NCBI GenBank assembly: GCA_022450595.1
Contig: JAKUPT010000017.1
Location: forward strand, 1 to 50,415
Reading direction: 5' to 3'
Length of the DNA stretch: 50,415 nucleotides
Source: Bdellovibrionales bacterium
GTDB taxonomy: Bacteria; Bdellovibrionota; Bdellovibrionia; Bdellovibrionales; UBA1609
The notes below the pieces were generated by a model. That model did not search any database and had not been told where the DNA came from. It saw only the letters and a program-made list of their open reading frames with translations. The position numbers were made by a program, and so were the translations under genes. Shown here piece after piece: positions 18,753-27,818 of this stretch (positions within the stretch are counted from its first letter, which is position 1; each line of letters starts with the position of its first letter).

Positions 18753-19610
18753 ATGAGCTCAATAGAATTAGTGATTCCAGCAAGAAATAAGCAGTTAGGG
18801 GAGGACTTTCCCATAAGAAGACTACTGCCTTATATGAAAAGGCGCATGGTAGGTCCATTTATTTTTTGGGACCATATGGGCCCGGTCGAGCTTAAAGAGG
18901 ATAAACAGCTTGTTGTATTACCCCATCCACACATAGGACTTGCCACCATAACTTGGTTGTTTAGTGGAAAAATTCTTCATCGAGACAGCTTAGGAAACGA
19001 ACAACAGATACGTCCTGGTGAAGTGAATTGGATGACAGCAGGTAAAGGAATTGTACATAGTGAAAGGTCTCTTGAACATGGTGTTTTAGAGGGCATTCAG
19101 CTTTGGTTGGCTTTGCCAAAAGAAAAAGAGTCCATTGAGCCCAGCTTTTATCATTGCAAGTCAGATGACTTACCAAAAATTAAAACTAAAGATTCAGAAA
19201 TCACAGTTATTGCGGGTAAGTTCGAAAATGCAACCTCTCCCGTCCCCGTGTATTCAGATTTATTTTATACAAGTGTAGTTTTAAACGAGCAAAGCACTTT
19301 GAATCACAAATTAAAACACGACCATCAGGCGGCCATTTATATAATTGATGGCACTGTTGAAATTGAAGGTGTGGAATATAACAAATATGATATGATTGTG
19401 TTTAATAATGAATTCTGTATTCAAACTAAATTGAGCACTGCAAAGTTTATGCTTTTTGGTGGTCAAGGTTTTGAAGAGAAAAGACACATTTGGTGGAATT
19501 TCGTGTCATCTAATAAAGAGGATATTGAAAAAGCAAAGGCTGATTGGAAAAACAAAAAATTCCCAAAAGTTATAAATGAAGTGGGGCTCACTCCCTTACC
19601 TAAAGAATGA
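18753..19610 (+). CDS. Pirin family protein
   Basis: GPFIFWDHMGPVEL...HPHIGLATITWLFSGKILHRDSLGNEQQIRPGEVNWMTAGKGIVHSER (bicupin pirin motif). Confidence 0.93.
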   Translation: MSSIELVIPARNKQLGEDFPIRRLLPYMKRRMVGPFIFWDHMGPVELKEDKQLVVLPHPHIGLATITWLFSGKILHRDSLGNEQQIRPGEVNWMTAGKGIVHSERSLEHGVLEGIQLWLALPKEKESIEPSFYHCKSDDLPKIKTKDSEITVIAGKFENATSPVPVYSDLFYTSVVLNEQSTLNHKLKHDHQAAIYIIDGTVEIEGVEYNKYDMIVFNNEFCIQTKLSTAKFMLFGGQGFEEKRHIWWNFVSSNKEDIEKAKADWKNKKFPKVINEVGLTPLPKE

Positions 19611-19616
19611 TTTGTT

Positions 19617-20030
19617 ATGAATATACGTATTAATAAAAAAATATCAATTAATGAAAATGAATTAGACATTTCTTTTGCCAAAAGCTCAGGCCCAGGTGGG
19701 CAAAATGTGAATAAAACTAATACTAAGGTCATTTTGTCTTGGAATGTCTCTGCCAGTCATAGTGTTAATGAGGAAGTAAAAGATCTGCTACTCAAAAAAC
19801 TAAACTTAACCAATGATGGTAGACTGGTCATACATTCCGATAAGTTTAGATCTCAAGACAGAAATAAACATGACTGCATTCAGAAGTTTAAGAAGTTTAT
19901 ATCATCAGCTCTATACGTTGCCCCTAAACGGAAAAAAACAAAACCTACAAGAGCTGCTAAAGAAAAACGATTAAAAGATAAAAAGTCCAGATCAGAAATT
20001 AAGAAAACTCGACAAAATATTAAGTACTAA
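19617..20030 (+). CDS. arfB: Peptidyl-tRNA hydrolase ArfB (YaeJ-type release factor homolog)
   Basis: ELDISFAKSSGPGGQNVNKTNTKVIL GGQ motif; short; basic C-terminal tail KRKKTKPTRAAKEKRLKDKKSRSEIKKTR. Confidence 0.9.
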   Translation: MNIRINKKISINENELDISFAKSSGPGGQNVNKTNTKVILSWNVSASHSVNEEVKDLLLKKLNLTNDGRLVIHSDKFRSQDRNKHDCIQKFKKFISSALYVAPKRKKTKPTRAAKEKRLKDKKSRSEIKKTRQNIKY

Positions 20031-20115
20031 CCACAAGACTTATGTCTGTGATTGGTATGAGCATGATTACGACTGATAAAAATTTGTGTTTTACTAGGTC
20101 TATGAAGGGGTAAGT

Positions 20116-20592
20116 ATGAAAGTATATGTAACAATTATTGTATTATTTTTTTCATCTTCAGTTATGGCAAAAACAGAGGCCTATTTTCCAATAACCGGGG
20201 CTCAGGCGATGGTAAACATGAAGACCAAAGCTTTTATGGAAGAAGATGATCCCTCGCCGGAAAAGTTATTTCAGGGGATGAATGTTCCACCTAAAAACTC
20301 AATTGGGGGTTTAGGGAAAAAAATAGAAAGTTTGAATAAAAATTTAACGATCGTTTGTGCAGATCAAGGCAATAAGCAATTTTTTTGCAATATAACCGTA
20401 AAAAGGTCTTCAGACTGTTTGATAAATAAATCTGAACAGCAGATAAAGTGCAGTTTTAGAGGAGCTAAAGCCTTAGAGCTTTATGAAAAGTTTTATTCTA
20501 ATAATGATGAGTATTTTTATCAAAATTCTGATGGTGAGCTAAGCATTCAAGCGTTTGAAGACCAGTTTGTGTTAAAATACACAAACTGGTAA
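20116..20592 (+). CDS. Secreted hypothetical protein
   Basis: Signal peptide MKVYVTIIVLFFSSSVMA; open frame with RBS-like gaaggggt upstream. Confidence 0.55.
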   Translation: MKVYVTIIVLFFSSSVMAKTEAYFPITGAQAMVNMKTKAFMEEDDPSPEKLFQGMNVPPKNSIGGLGKKIESLNKNLTIVCADQGNKQFFCNITVKRSSDCLINKSEQQIKCSFRGAKALELYEKFYSNNDEYFYQNSDGELSIQAFEDQFVLKYTNW

Positions 20593-20597
20593 TAAAA

Positions 20598-20945
20598 TTA
20601 TAATTTATTACATTTAAGTGTGTAGACTGTGTTTTGAAAAACAAAGGTCACACGCATTAAGTCTCTTTCCGTAAAACCAGATTTAACAGTTGTACCGTGT
20701 GTGTAGTCTGGGCCTTCGGAAACTATAGCTAAATAGTCATTTTCTCCCGTGCGACGAACCGAGAAGTACATGTTGTCCACCTCAACTCTGTGAACGATCT
20801 GTGCGCTGGGATTCTCATAAGGCACTAATTGAGTTATGGTTTGTTCATAATTGGTGTTGCTAGACACCTTTTTAGTCACATCACAGGTCATGTCTGCAAA
20901 TGATGGAAATGAAAAGAGTAGTGTGGATATAAATAGTAATTTCAT
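20598..20945 (-). CDS. Secreted hypothetical protein
   Basis: Signal peptide MKLLFISTLLFSFPSFA; RBS-like aggaggc upstream. Confidence 0.55.
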   Translation of the reverse strand: MKLLFISTLLFSFPSFADMTCDVTKKVSSNTNYEQTITQLVPYENPSAQIVHRVEVDNMYFSVRRTGENDYLAIVSEGPDYTHGTTVKSGFTERDLMRVTFVFQNTVYTLKCNKL

Positions 20946-21068
20946 AAATTGCCTCCTTGGCTTATCAGTTTTAGTATAAATTTATAAAATTACGACAAAC
21001 TTCAAAAATAATTCAGAATAGAAAAAATTATATTGCACATTGAGTGTATTCAGTACAAAAGAGAATCT

Positions 21069-21551
21069 ATGGATAAAAAAAGTATTTTTCAAAGTCTAAT
21101 CAATGAGTTACAGGGCCGTTTTAATGTTTTAAAGCAATCAGCCCTTGATGCTAAAGAAGCAGCCACCAATGAAGAGTCAAAGGCTGAAAATAAATATGAC
21201 ACTAGGGGCTTAGAGGCCTCCTATTTGGCAGGTGCTCAGGCTAAAAGAGCTACAGAATTGATGGAGAATATTGAAAGACTAAAAGCTCTTAAAATTACTG
21301 ATTTTAATCAAGACACACCAATCACAAGCACTGCCTTGATCCATTTAGAAGTTGATGGCGAGGAGCGTAAATGGTTTTTAATCACACCTTGTGAAGGTGG
21401 CATCAAAATTAACGTGGATGGGTTAACACTTTATAGTTTAACTTTAGAATCACCACTGGGAAAGCTCCTTAAAAAGAAGACACAAGGTGATTTTTTTGAT
21501 TTTCATACTAAAGGTGAACTTAAAGAGTACGAAATCCTAGAAGTGTTATAA
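21069..21551 (+). CDS. GreA/GreB C-terminal domain-like protein
   Basis: MDKKSIFQSLINELQ start preferred over the 21033 start; C-terminus LESPLGKLLKKKTQGDFFDFHTKGELKEYEILEVL matches the GreA-C pattern SPLGxxLLxKxxGD...YEI. Confidence 0.6.
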   Translation: MDKKSIFQSLINELQGRFNVLKQSALDAKEAATNEESKAENKYDTRGLEASYLAGAQAKRATELMENIERLKALKITDFNQDTPITSTALIHLEVDGEERKWFLITPCEGGIKINVDGLTLYSLTLESPLGKLLKKKTQGDFFDFHTKGELKEYEILEVL

Positions 21552-21608
21552 AATCATCTTTTTTAAAAAAGACTTGTTAGATTGATAACAAAATTATATG
21601 GCTGAGCT

Positions 21609-22226
21609 ATGAAAAAACTTGTACTGATAACTCTTTTATTCCCATCACTTTTAAAGGCTGCGAGCACTGTGGCACATCCTTTTGAGTTAAGATTTTCTAT
21701 CCCTAAAGATAAAATAGCAGTGAAGGCAGATTTAGTTCAAAACTGTAGACATGAAAGCTTTGTCATTGGTGATACAGCAGAATATGTAGACAATTATGTA
21801 GATTATGAATTGGACGTGGCCTATCAAAATGTTAGTCAAGATGTACAAGAAGTTGTGGTCAGCTTAACTGAAGCCAAACACTTATACATTGATGGGATTT
21901 TTAAACCAAACAAAGAGTGTATGAGCCAAGTATCAATTACATTAAATGACACAAAATATGCCATAGGTTGGGCGAACAGATTGCATGAACCAATATTTTT
22001 TAAAGTAGCAACAGCTTTTTATAATTATTCTGAAGAAAGCGTTTTGGATATTTCTTATCTTAAAGAAATTTTATATAAAAATCATATGAGTTTTTATTAT
22101 AAGCCGGTACCACGTTATAGAGTCAATATATGGCTATACGCCAATGGTAAAGAGGTTTATAAAGTGGCGCCAACCTCAGCCGCCTTTGATCCTGAAACAA
22201 AGATGCCTTACTTATTACAAGATTAA
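21609..22226 (+). CDS. Secreted hypothetical protein
   Basis: Signal peptide MKKLVLITLLFPSLLKAAS. Confidence 0.55.
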   Translation: MKKLVLITLLFPSLLKAASTVAHPFELRFSIPKDKIAVKADLVQNCRHESFVIGDTAEYVDNYVDYELDVAYQNVSQDVQEVVVSLTEAKHLYIDGIFKPNKECMSQVSITLNDTKYAIGWANRLHEPIFFKVATAFYNYSEESVLDISYLKEILYKNHMSFYYKPVPRYRVNIWLYANGKEVYKVAPTSAAFDPETKMPYLLQD

Positions 22227-22278
22227 TTTACGATAGTTTTTTGTTTTTTGAGATATTGTTTTTTACTTGATGATGCTT

Positions 22279-22821
22279 TTAAAAAGAGCTGTTAGGTTCT
22301 TTTAAAAACTCTATTTCTTCCTTTGTACTTTGCCGTCCAAGCACTTTATTTCGATGTGGATATCTTCCAAAACGATCAATAATGACCTTATGCTTAAGCT
22401 CAAAGTCTAGGTTGGTTTCAAGCCCCGGTTGGTTAAAAAGTGTAAGAGCTTGTTCGTGAATTATTTTAGATTCACTGTGCATATAGGGCATATATAAAAA
22501 AGCTTTTTGTTGAGCTGTTAGATTTGTATCATGATTTCCGCTGACGGCTTCTTGCGATAAAGCTAAGGCAAGATTATCGTATAAAAAAGACTCTGGTCTG
22601 TCTCTATAAATATTTCTGGAAAATTGATCAATCACAATAATTTCAGCCAAGCGTCCAAGCTGATCACTTCGCCAATGATAGAGTTCACAATGAATGGCTG
22701 CAGTATGAGTTTTTAAAAAGCGATCTTTAATGGTTTTATCTAACTTTTCATCTTTTTTCCACCAATCAGACTGTTCTAACTGCTCAAACCAAAACTCTAT
22801 GACCTCTTTATAATCACTCAT
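22279..22821 (-). CDS. DUF924 family protein
   Basis: VIEFWFEQLEQSDWWKKDEKLDKTIKDRF...ALSQEAVSG...KAFLYMPYMHSE...DRFGRYPHRNKVLGR. Confidence 0.88.
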   Translation of the reverse strand: MSDYKEVIEFWFEQLEQSDWWKKDEKLDKTIKDRFLKTHTAAIHCELYHWRSDQLGRLAEIIVIDQFSRNIYRDRPESFLYDNLALALSQEAVSGNHDTNLTAQQKAFLYMPYMHSESKIIHEQALTLFNQPGLETNLDFELKHKVIIDRFGRYPHRNKVLGRQSTKEEIEFLKEPNSSF

Positions 22822-23600
22822 GTATTAACCTCTTTAACAAATTGATTTTTAGAAAAGCGAATTTGTTGCCCATAAACTCCCTTATCGTCTCTTACTCCAG
22901 CAGAGATGGTCATAACAACTGTAGCGTCTTTAGGAAGCTCTAGCAATTTTTTAATCCTTTTTGAATCATAACCTTCCATAGGACAAGTGTCATAACCGTA
23001 GGCTCTAAAGGCTAACATTAAATTTTCACAGGCAAGAGCCGTTGATTTAACAGCCCATAGCTTGAGCTCACTTTTGTTAACAGGCTCTCTGGGAACTGGA
23101 CGGAATAGGCCTATTACACTAAATGCAATTGACTTTAAAAAACCCAATATATTTAAAAATCCTAAAGAGTAAACCATTGGGACAATTTTTTTGTAGTAGT
23201 GAAATACAGCCTTTGGTGGAGCTGTGCTTTGAGAGTGAAAAAGATCCAACATTTGGCGAGCATGTCGCTTCCAAGTTTTTGTTCTTGCTACCACAACAAA
23301 AAGCTCTTGTGCTGTTTCTGCGGCTGGTTGCGAAAAACAGGCTTTTACAAGCTGCTGTTTTTTTTCTTTATTTCTCACCCAATAAAACTCCCATGGCTGT
23401 AAATTAGAAGAGTTTGGTGCAATAAGGGCAAGGTCTAAACATTTGTTGACGATGTCTTCTGGAATAGGAGTGTCTTTAAAGACTCGAACACTTCTTCGAC
23501 TTCGCACAACTTTTTCAAACTCTTCTGAGTTAATTTCTGGAACGGGTTCTTTATAGGTAAACTTTGGAACGCTGTTAAAAATTGTTTGATCACTACTCAT
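22818..23600 (-). CDS. Nitroreductase family protein
   Basis: RSRRSVRVFKDTPIPEDIVNKCLDLALIAPNSSNLQPWEFYWVR. Confidence 0.9.
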   Translation of the reverse strand: MSSDQTIFNSVPKFTYKEPVPEINSEEFEKVVRSRRSVRVFKDTPIPEDIVNKCLDLALIAPNSSNLQPWEFYWVRNKEKKQQLVKACFSQPAAETAQELFVVVARTKTWKRHARQMLDLFHSQSTAPPKAVFHYYKKIVPMVYSLGFLNILGFLKSIAFSVIGLFRPVPREPVNKSELKLWAVKSTALACENLMLAFRAYGYDTCPMEGYDSKRIKKLLELPKDATVVMTISAGVRDDKGVYGQQIRFSKNQFVKEVNT

Positions 23601-23708
23601 AAGTCCTCAACGATTTTTAAGTTAATTATATAAAACTAATTTTCATTTTACATTAACATTAATAGTACTTACATTTACAGATGAAATTTTAAAGAAGGAG
23701 CATATTCT

Positions 23709-24362
23709 ATGAAAGAAAAGATACAGCTTTATTCCTTAGCCACTCCCAATGGTCAAAAAGTATCTATCGCATTAGAAGAAATGGAAATAGAGTACGTACC
23801 ACATAAAATTGACATCACAAAAGATGAACAATTTACAGATAAATTTATCAAAATCAATCCCAACTCAAAAATCCCAGCCATTGTGGACCCAAAGGCCAAT
23901 AACGGTAAAGACTTTAGCGTTTTTGAGTCAGGGGCTATTTTACTCTATTTGGCTGAAAAGTCTGGAAAGTTTTTATCTACAGACTCATTTATTAAAAATG
24001 AAACACTTCAATGGCTGTTTTTTCAAATGGCTGGAGTTGGTCCTATGTTTGGTCAATTCGGGCACTTTTACAAATACGCAAAAGATAAATGTGATGATCC
24101 ATATCCTACTGAGCGTTACGCTAATGAGACTAAAAGACTGCTTGGTGTATTAGAAAAAAGACTTGCTGATAGAGACTTTATTATGGGTACAGAGATCACA
24201 ATTGCCGACTTTGCAACCATGCCATGGGTTGATTGTTTAAGCCGATTTTATGAAGCTGATGACATATTAGAACTACAGAAATTTAAAAACGTAATGAGAT
24301 GGAAAAAAACAATACTTGATCGCCCAAAAGTACAAAAGGGCATGAATGTATGTCCTTTTTAG
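23709..24362 (+). CDS. Glutathione S-transferase (YghU/nu-class-like)
   Basis: LYSLATPNGQKVSIALEEMEIEYVPHKIDI...INPNSKIPAIVDPK...FESGAILLYLAEKSGKFL. Confidence 0.88.
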   Translation: MKEKIQLYSLATPNGQKVSIALEEMEIEYVPHKIDITKDEQFTDKFIKINPNSKIPAIVDPKANNGKDFSVFESGAILLYLAEKSGKFLSTDSFIKNETLQWLFFQMAGVGPMFGQFGHFYKYAKDKCDDPYPTERYANETKRLLGVLEKRLADRDFIMGTEITIADFATMPWVDCLSRFYEADDILELQKFKNVMRWKKTILDRPKVQKGMNVCPF

Positions 24363-25100
24363 ATATTGTTGTAGAAATTTAAATATTATTTAAACAAAAC
24401 ATACATCTTATTTTTTTAATAAAGTGTTACTTTAAAGATTGTAGCGAAGCTAGTTGCAGATCAAACAGGTGAAAGTCCTGTAAAGGCAATTAACTAATGA
24501 GCCTTTTAGCCTGAGTCCTTACACATTAAGGTGACTTAAAGTGTAAATGCGGACTGACAATGCAGTGAGAATGTTCGTTCTCATTGCAGGCAAAGGAGTA
24601 GGTTGTAGCAAATGCGAACCGGTAAAGCCTTAAGTTATATCTGTTGGGAACGAACGACAGATGGCTCAAAGAGGGTCGAGCAATTAAAAGCGAAGACTCA
24701 TACTGATGGTGAAGATTAGTTGTAGGCAACCATCAGCCTCTTTAGAAGGTCAAAGGACGACATGCTCTGAATGATGCGCAATAAAAGCTCGGAACCACTT
24801 GTTGGTCACAGAAGGGCTCTAACTTCTGTAAAGGCTATTGAACAAGTTGGTGCTGATATTAATTTGGTGCCAACAAAATCAACGGCCAATTCTAACCAGT
24901 GGGGCAGTTGAGGCTGCTAAGCCTGTAAAAGGGCGAGAGTCTCTGGAGTCGAGTTATTTATAACTCCTGTGGTGGTAATTAGGAAGATACTCTTGATTAC
25001 TAAATTAAAGGTCAACTTTTAAGACTGCATGTATGTATAGAGCATAAAAAACTTAAGTGTAGTTTTAAAAAGGAATATCTTAATTGAAATGCCAGCTCTT

Positions 25101-25133
25101 GAGCCGGTCTGGGGAAATCCCAATGGCAGGTTC
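25101..25133 (+). ncRNA. Group II intron domain V-like hairpin
   Basis: 33 nt: lower helix GAGCCGGUC/GGCAGGUUC with one G.A mismatch, 2-nt bulge (AU) on the 3' strand 9 nt from its end, upper stem UGGG/CCCA capped by GAAA(U). Confidence 0.72.
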
Positions 25134-25143
25134 TAAACCCAAA

Positions 25144-25198
25144 GGCAGCGGAACCATTAAGTACATAAAAATACTTGATGCGCCACTGCCTTTTTTTT
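25144..25198 (+). terminator. Intrinsic-terminator-like hairpin with T8 tract, in the position of domain VI
   Basis: GGCAG...CTGCC outer stem, inner ATTAAGTA/TACTTGAT stem, immediately followed by TTTTTTTT (25191-25198). Confidence 0.65.
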
Positions 25199-25222
25199 AT
25201 GATTTTTAAAAAGGAGAATTTT

Positions 25223-25996
25223 TTGGGGAAAGCAAAATTTGATTTTACGGACCAAGTCGTACTTGTAACAGGGGCTGCAATGGGAATTGGTCGCCAGGTT
25301 GCTGTGGATTTTGGTAAAGCTGGTGCTAAAGTAATTGTGTCAGATATTGATGCAGATAAGGCTCATGAAACAGTCAACCTTATTAATAAAGATCAAGGTG
25401 AGTCTATATTTATTAAATGTGATGTTTCAAAAGAAATGGACATAAAAAATCTTATTCAAAATATTATTGAAGAGTATGGACAATTGAACATAGCTTGTAA
25501 TAATGCAGGCATCGAGGGAACTGTTGCTCACATTGATCAGTGTTCCATTGAAAATTGGAACAATGTGATGCAGGTAAATTTAACCAGTGTGTTTTTATCA
25601 ATGAAATACGAAATACCAGAAATTCTCAAAGCCAAAGGTACAAAATCAATTGTAAATTTGTCTTCCATAGCCGGTCTTGTTGGTTTTGCTGGACTGCCGG
25701 CCTATGTGGCAAGTAAACACGGCGTGATTGGTCTTACTAAAAATGCAGCACTTGAATATGCCAATCAAAACTTAAGAGTGAATGCCATTTGCCCGGGGCC
25801 AATTAAAACGCCTATGTTGGATCGTATTACTCATAATAATCAAGATGAGGAAAAGGCTTTGTCGCAAGGAGTTCCATTAGGGCGTCTAGGTGATCCCGAA
25901 GAAGTGTCTTCTGCTATCTTATATTTATGCTCAGATCAAGCCAGTTATATTTCTGGTCAGGTTTTACCAATTGATGGTGGTTGGGTAACACAATAA
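25223..25996 (+). CDS. Short-chain dehydrogenase/reductase (SDR)
   Basis: VVLVTGAAMGIGRQVAVDFGKAGAKVIVSD...NNAGIEG...NLSSIAGLVGFAGLPAYVASKHGVIGLTK...PGPIKTPM. TTG start at 25223 with an AAGGAG RBS is preferred; the tracked start at 25175 lies inside the hairpin. Confidence 0.92.
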   Translation: MGKAKFDFTDQVVLVTGAAMGIGRQVAVDFGKAGAKVIVSDIDADKAHETVNLINKDQGESIFIKCDVSKEMDIKNLIQNIIEEYGQLNIACNNAGIEGTVAHIDQCSIENWNNVMQVNLTSVFLSMKYEIPEILKAKGTKSIVNLSSIAGLVGFAGLPAYVASKHGVIGLTKNAALEYANQNLRVNAICPGPIKTPMLDRITHNNQDEEKALSQGVPLGRLGDPEEVSSAILYLCSDQASYISGQVLPIDGGWVTQ

Positions 25997-26083
25997 AGGT
26001 CTAAAAAATAAAAATAGCTTTCATTCTTTAAAAAAACTTTTAAAATAGTCAGACAAACAAAATATCATTAAAAGGAGATATTA

Positions 26084-26383
26084 ATGAAAGCACTACTTGC
26101 AACTTTAATTATTGCTTCGTTTTTTTCAGTGGGCTGCTCTCACTATGGCAAAAAACACCACAAACAGCATAAAAAACATTGGCAAATGATGGATGTAGAT
26201 AACGATGGTGCTGTTTCTGAAAAAGAGTTCAACACTTATCACACAAATAAATTTGAAAAAATGGATTCTGATAAAGATGGTAAAGTGACCAAAGAAGAAA
26301 AGCGTGCCTATATGAAGTCTAAAAAAAGTTGTGGCTGCGGCGATGACATGAAAAAAGGTAAAAAAGGCAAAAAATCTAAATAA
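26084..26383 (+). CDS. EF-hand calcium-binding lipoprotein
   Basis: Lipobox FFSVGC; two EF-hand loops DVDNDGAVSEKEF and DSDKDGKVTKEE. Confidence 0.8.
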   Translation: MKALLATLIIASFFSVGCSHYGKKHHKQHKKHWQMMDVDNDGAVSEKEFNTYHTNKFEKMDSDKDGKVTKEEKRAYMKSKKSCGCGDDMKKGKKGKKSK

Positions 26384-26396
26384 GTTAGGTAATCAA

Positions 26397-26431
26397 TTTA
26401 AAGCGGATCTGCGAAACAGATCCGCTTTAAA
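26397..26431. terminator. Bidirectional intrinsic terminator
   Basis: 15-bp perfect inverted repeat TTTAAAGCGGATCTG-CGAAA-CAGATCCGCTTTAAA between convergent genes. Confidence 0.85.
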
Positions 26432-26432
26432 T

Positions 26433-27203
26433 TTATAATGTATTAAGCTCTGCTAATAATTTTTCCCAAGAATCTTTGTCCGCTTTTTTATCATATGCCA
26501 ATGGGAGATCAAACTTTTTGCCTTTTTTATCAGCCATTTTGTTTGTAAATCCATGTTTGGCACCTTCGTAATTAAAAAACTCATAATCAACTTTTGCAGT
26601 CTTCATTTCTTTTTTAAAGCTGTTTATGCTTTCTTTTTTTACCATCGGGTCGTCAGCTCCATTAAATACTAACACCTTTGGTTTAAATGTTTTTTTATCG
26701 GCTTTTATTTGACTGTCCAGCGAGCCATGGAAAGAGGCCACCAAATCTAAATCCACTCCAGAGCGTGCCATATTTAAAACAACACCACCACCAAAGCAGT
26801 ATCCAATTGCAGCAATTTTATCTGTATCTAAGTCATCTCTGGATTTTAAAATCTCTAAAGCTTTTTCAAATCGCTTTTTAGCTAGAGGAAAATCACCCAT
26901 TGCTTTTTGGGCAAACTTACCGGCTGTTTTGGGGTGACTCGCGGTTTTTCCATCACCATACATGTCAATCGACATGGCCACATATCCTTGTTTTGCTAAC
27001 ATTTTTGCGCGTTTTTTTGCATAGTCATTGTGACCCCACCATTCATGTACAATAAGCACACCAGGTTTTTTTTCACCTTCTTTAGCTCCGCTGGCAATAA
27101 AGCCTTCGTGATTTTGTCCTTCTACATCATAATTGATAGATTTTTTTTCCATACCAGCACAGGCCGTAAGTAAGGCAAATAAACACAGAGTTAATACTCT
27201 CAT
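26433..27203 (-). CDS. Dienelactone hydrolase family lipoprotein
   Basis: PGVLIVHEWWGHNDYAKKRAKMLAKQGYVAMSIDMYG...IAAIGYCFGGGVVLNMAR; N-terminal lipobox LLTAC. Confidence 0.88.
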   Translation of the reverse strand: MRVLTLCLFALLTACAGMEKKSINYDVEGQNHEGFIASGAKEGEKKPGVLIVHEWWGHNDYAKKRAKMLAKQGYVAMSIDMYGDGKTASHPKTAGKFAQKAMGDFPLAKKRFEKALEILKSRDDLDTDKIAAIGYCFGGGVVLNMARSGVDLDLVASFHGSLDSQIKADKKTFKPKVLVFNGADDPMVKKESINSFKKEMKTAKVDYEFFNYEGAKHGFTNKMADKKGKKFDLPLAYDKKADKDSWEKLLAELNTL

Positions 27204-27362
27204 AAGTCTCTCCTTTTATTAGTTTGCATCAGTTTATATTTAAAACCTGACTAAAAACAATATGTTGAATTTAGCAATGCGGTAATTAGTCTAAGTGCTG
27301 TCTATTATTATTAATTCAAATTTAGGCTAGTAAGCCACTAAACTTTTAGTTATATTGCTAGT

Positions 27363-27818
27363 ATGAATTTTTGGGTAATGTGGATAACTTCTTTTTTAGT
27401 TTCATTTCTAGCCATGGAGTTTGTTGCTTGGTGGTTACACAAATATGTTATGCATGGCTTTTTGTGGGTCTTACATGAAGATCATCACATTATTAGAAAA
27501 GACAGAAAGTGGCAAAAAAACGATTTTTTTGCTTTGATGTTTGCCATTCCTAGTTTTTTTGCCATTTTATTTGGTGGTATCTACAACTGGCCTATTATTG
27601 AAGGCGCGGGTTTCGGTGTGACAGCTTATGGACTAGCTTATTTTTTAGTTCATGAAATAATCATTCACAGAAGGTGGAAGTGGTTTAACGTCAACAATAA
27701 ATATGTTTATGCCATCCGCCTTGCTCATGCTCATCATCATCAAGTTAAAACTAAAGAAGGTGCCAAAAACTTTGGAATGTTGGTGCCGCCACCAAACTAT
27801 TTAAAAACAAATAACTAA
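27363..27818 (+). CDS. Fatty acid/beta-carotene hydroxylase-like (CrtZ-type) membrane protein
   Basis: His-box set: WWLHKYVMHGFLWVLHEDHH, LVHEIIIHRRWKW, LAHAHHHQ. Confidence 0.75.
   Translation: MNFWVMWITSFLVSFLAMEFVAWWLHKYVMHGFLWVLHEDHHIIRKDRKWQKNDFFALMFAIPSFFAILFGGIYNWPIIEGAGFGVTAYGLAYFLVHEIIIHRRWKWFNVNNKYVYAIRLAHAHHHQVKTKEGAKNFGMLVPPPNYLKTNN

Larger units (their letters stand above)
24441..25198 (+). ncRNA. ORF-less group II intron-like structured RNA (domains I-V recognisable by fold; no intron-encoded protein)
   Basis: 5' start GTAGCG resembles degenerate GUGYG. Domain-I-like hairpin ACAGG-TGAAAGT-CCTGT at 24465-24481, then aaaGGCaattaactaatgaGCC. Multiple strong stems: 24514-24555, 24561-24588, 24704-24735, 24797-24847, 24846-24874. 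Domain V-like 25101-25133 GAGCC(G)GUC-UGGG-GAAAU-CCCA-AU-GGC(A)GGUUC carries the AGC triad, a GUU partner and a 2-nt 3' bulge. Both boundaries are approximate. Confidence 0.75.

Noticed and set aside
24526-24729. Minus-strand 67-aa ORF (MPTTNLHHQYESS...)
   Set aside because: Lies antisense inside the structured RNA region; most likely a chance frame across RNA stems.
25175-25222. Upstream start of the SDR ORF (MMRHCLFFMIFKKENF)
   Set aside because: The start codon sits inside the terminator-like hairpin. A TTG at 25223 has a good AAGGAG RBS and matches the usual SDR N-terminus.
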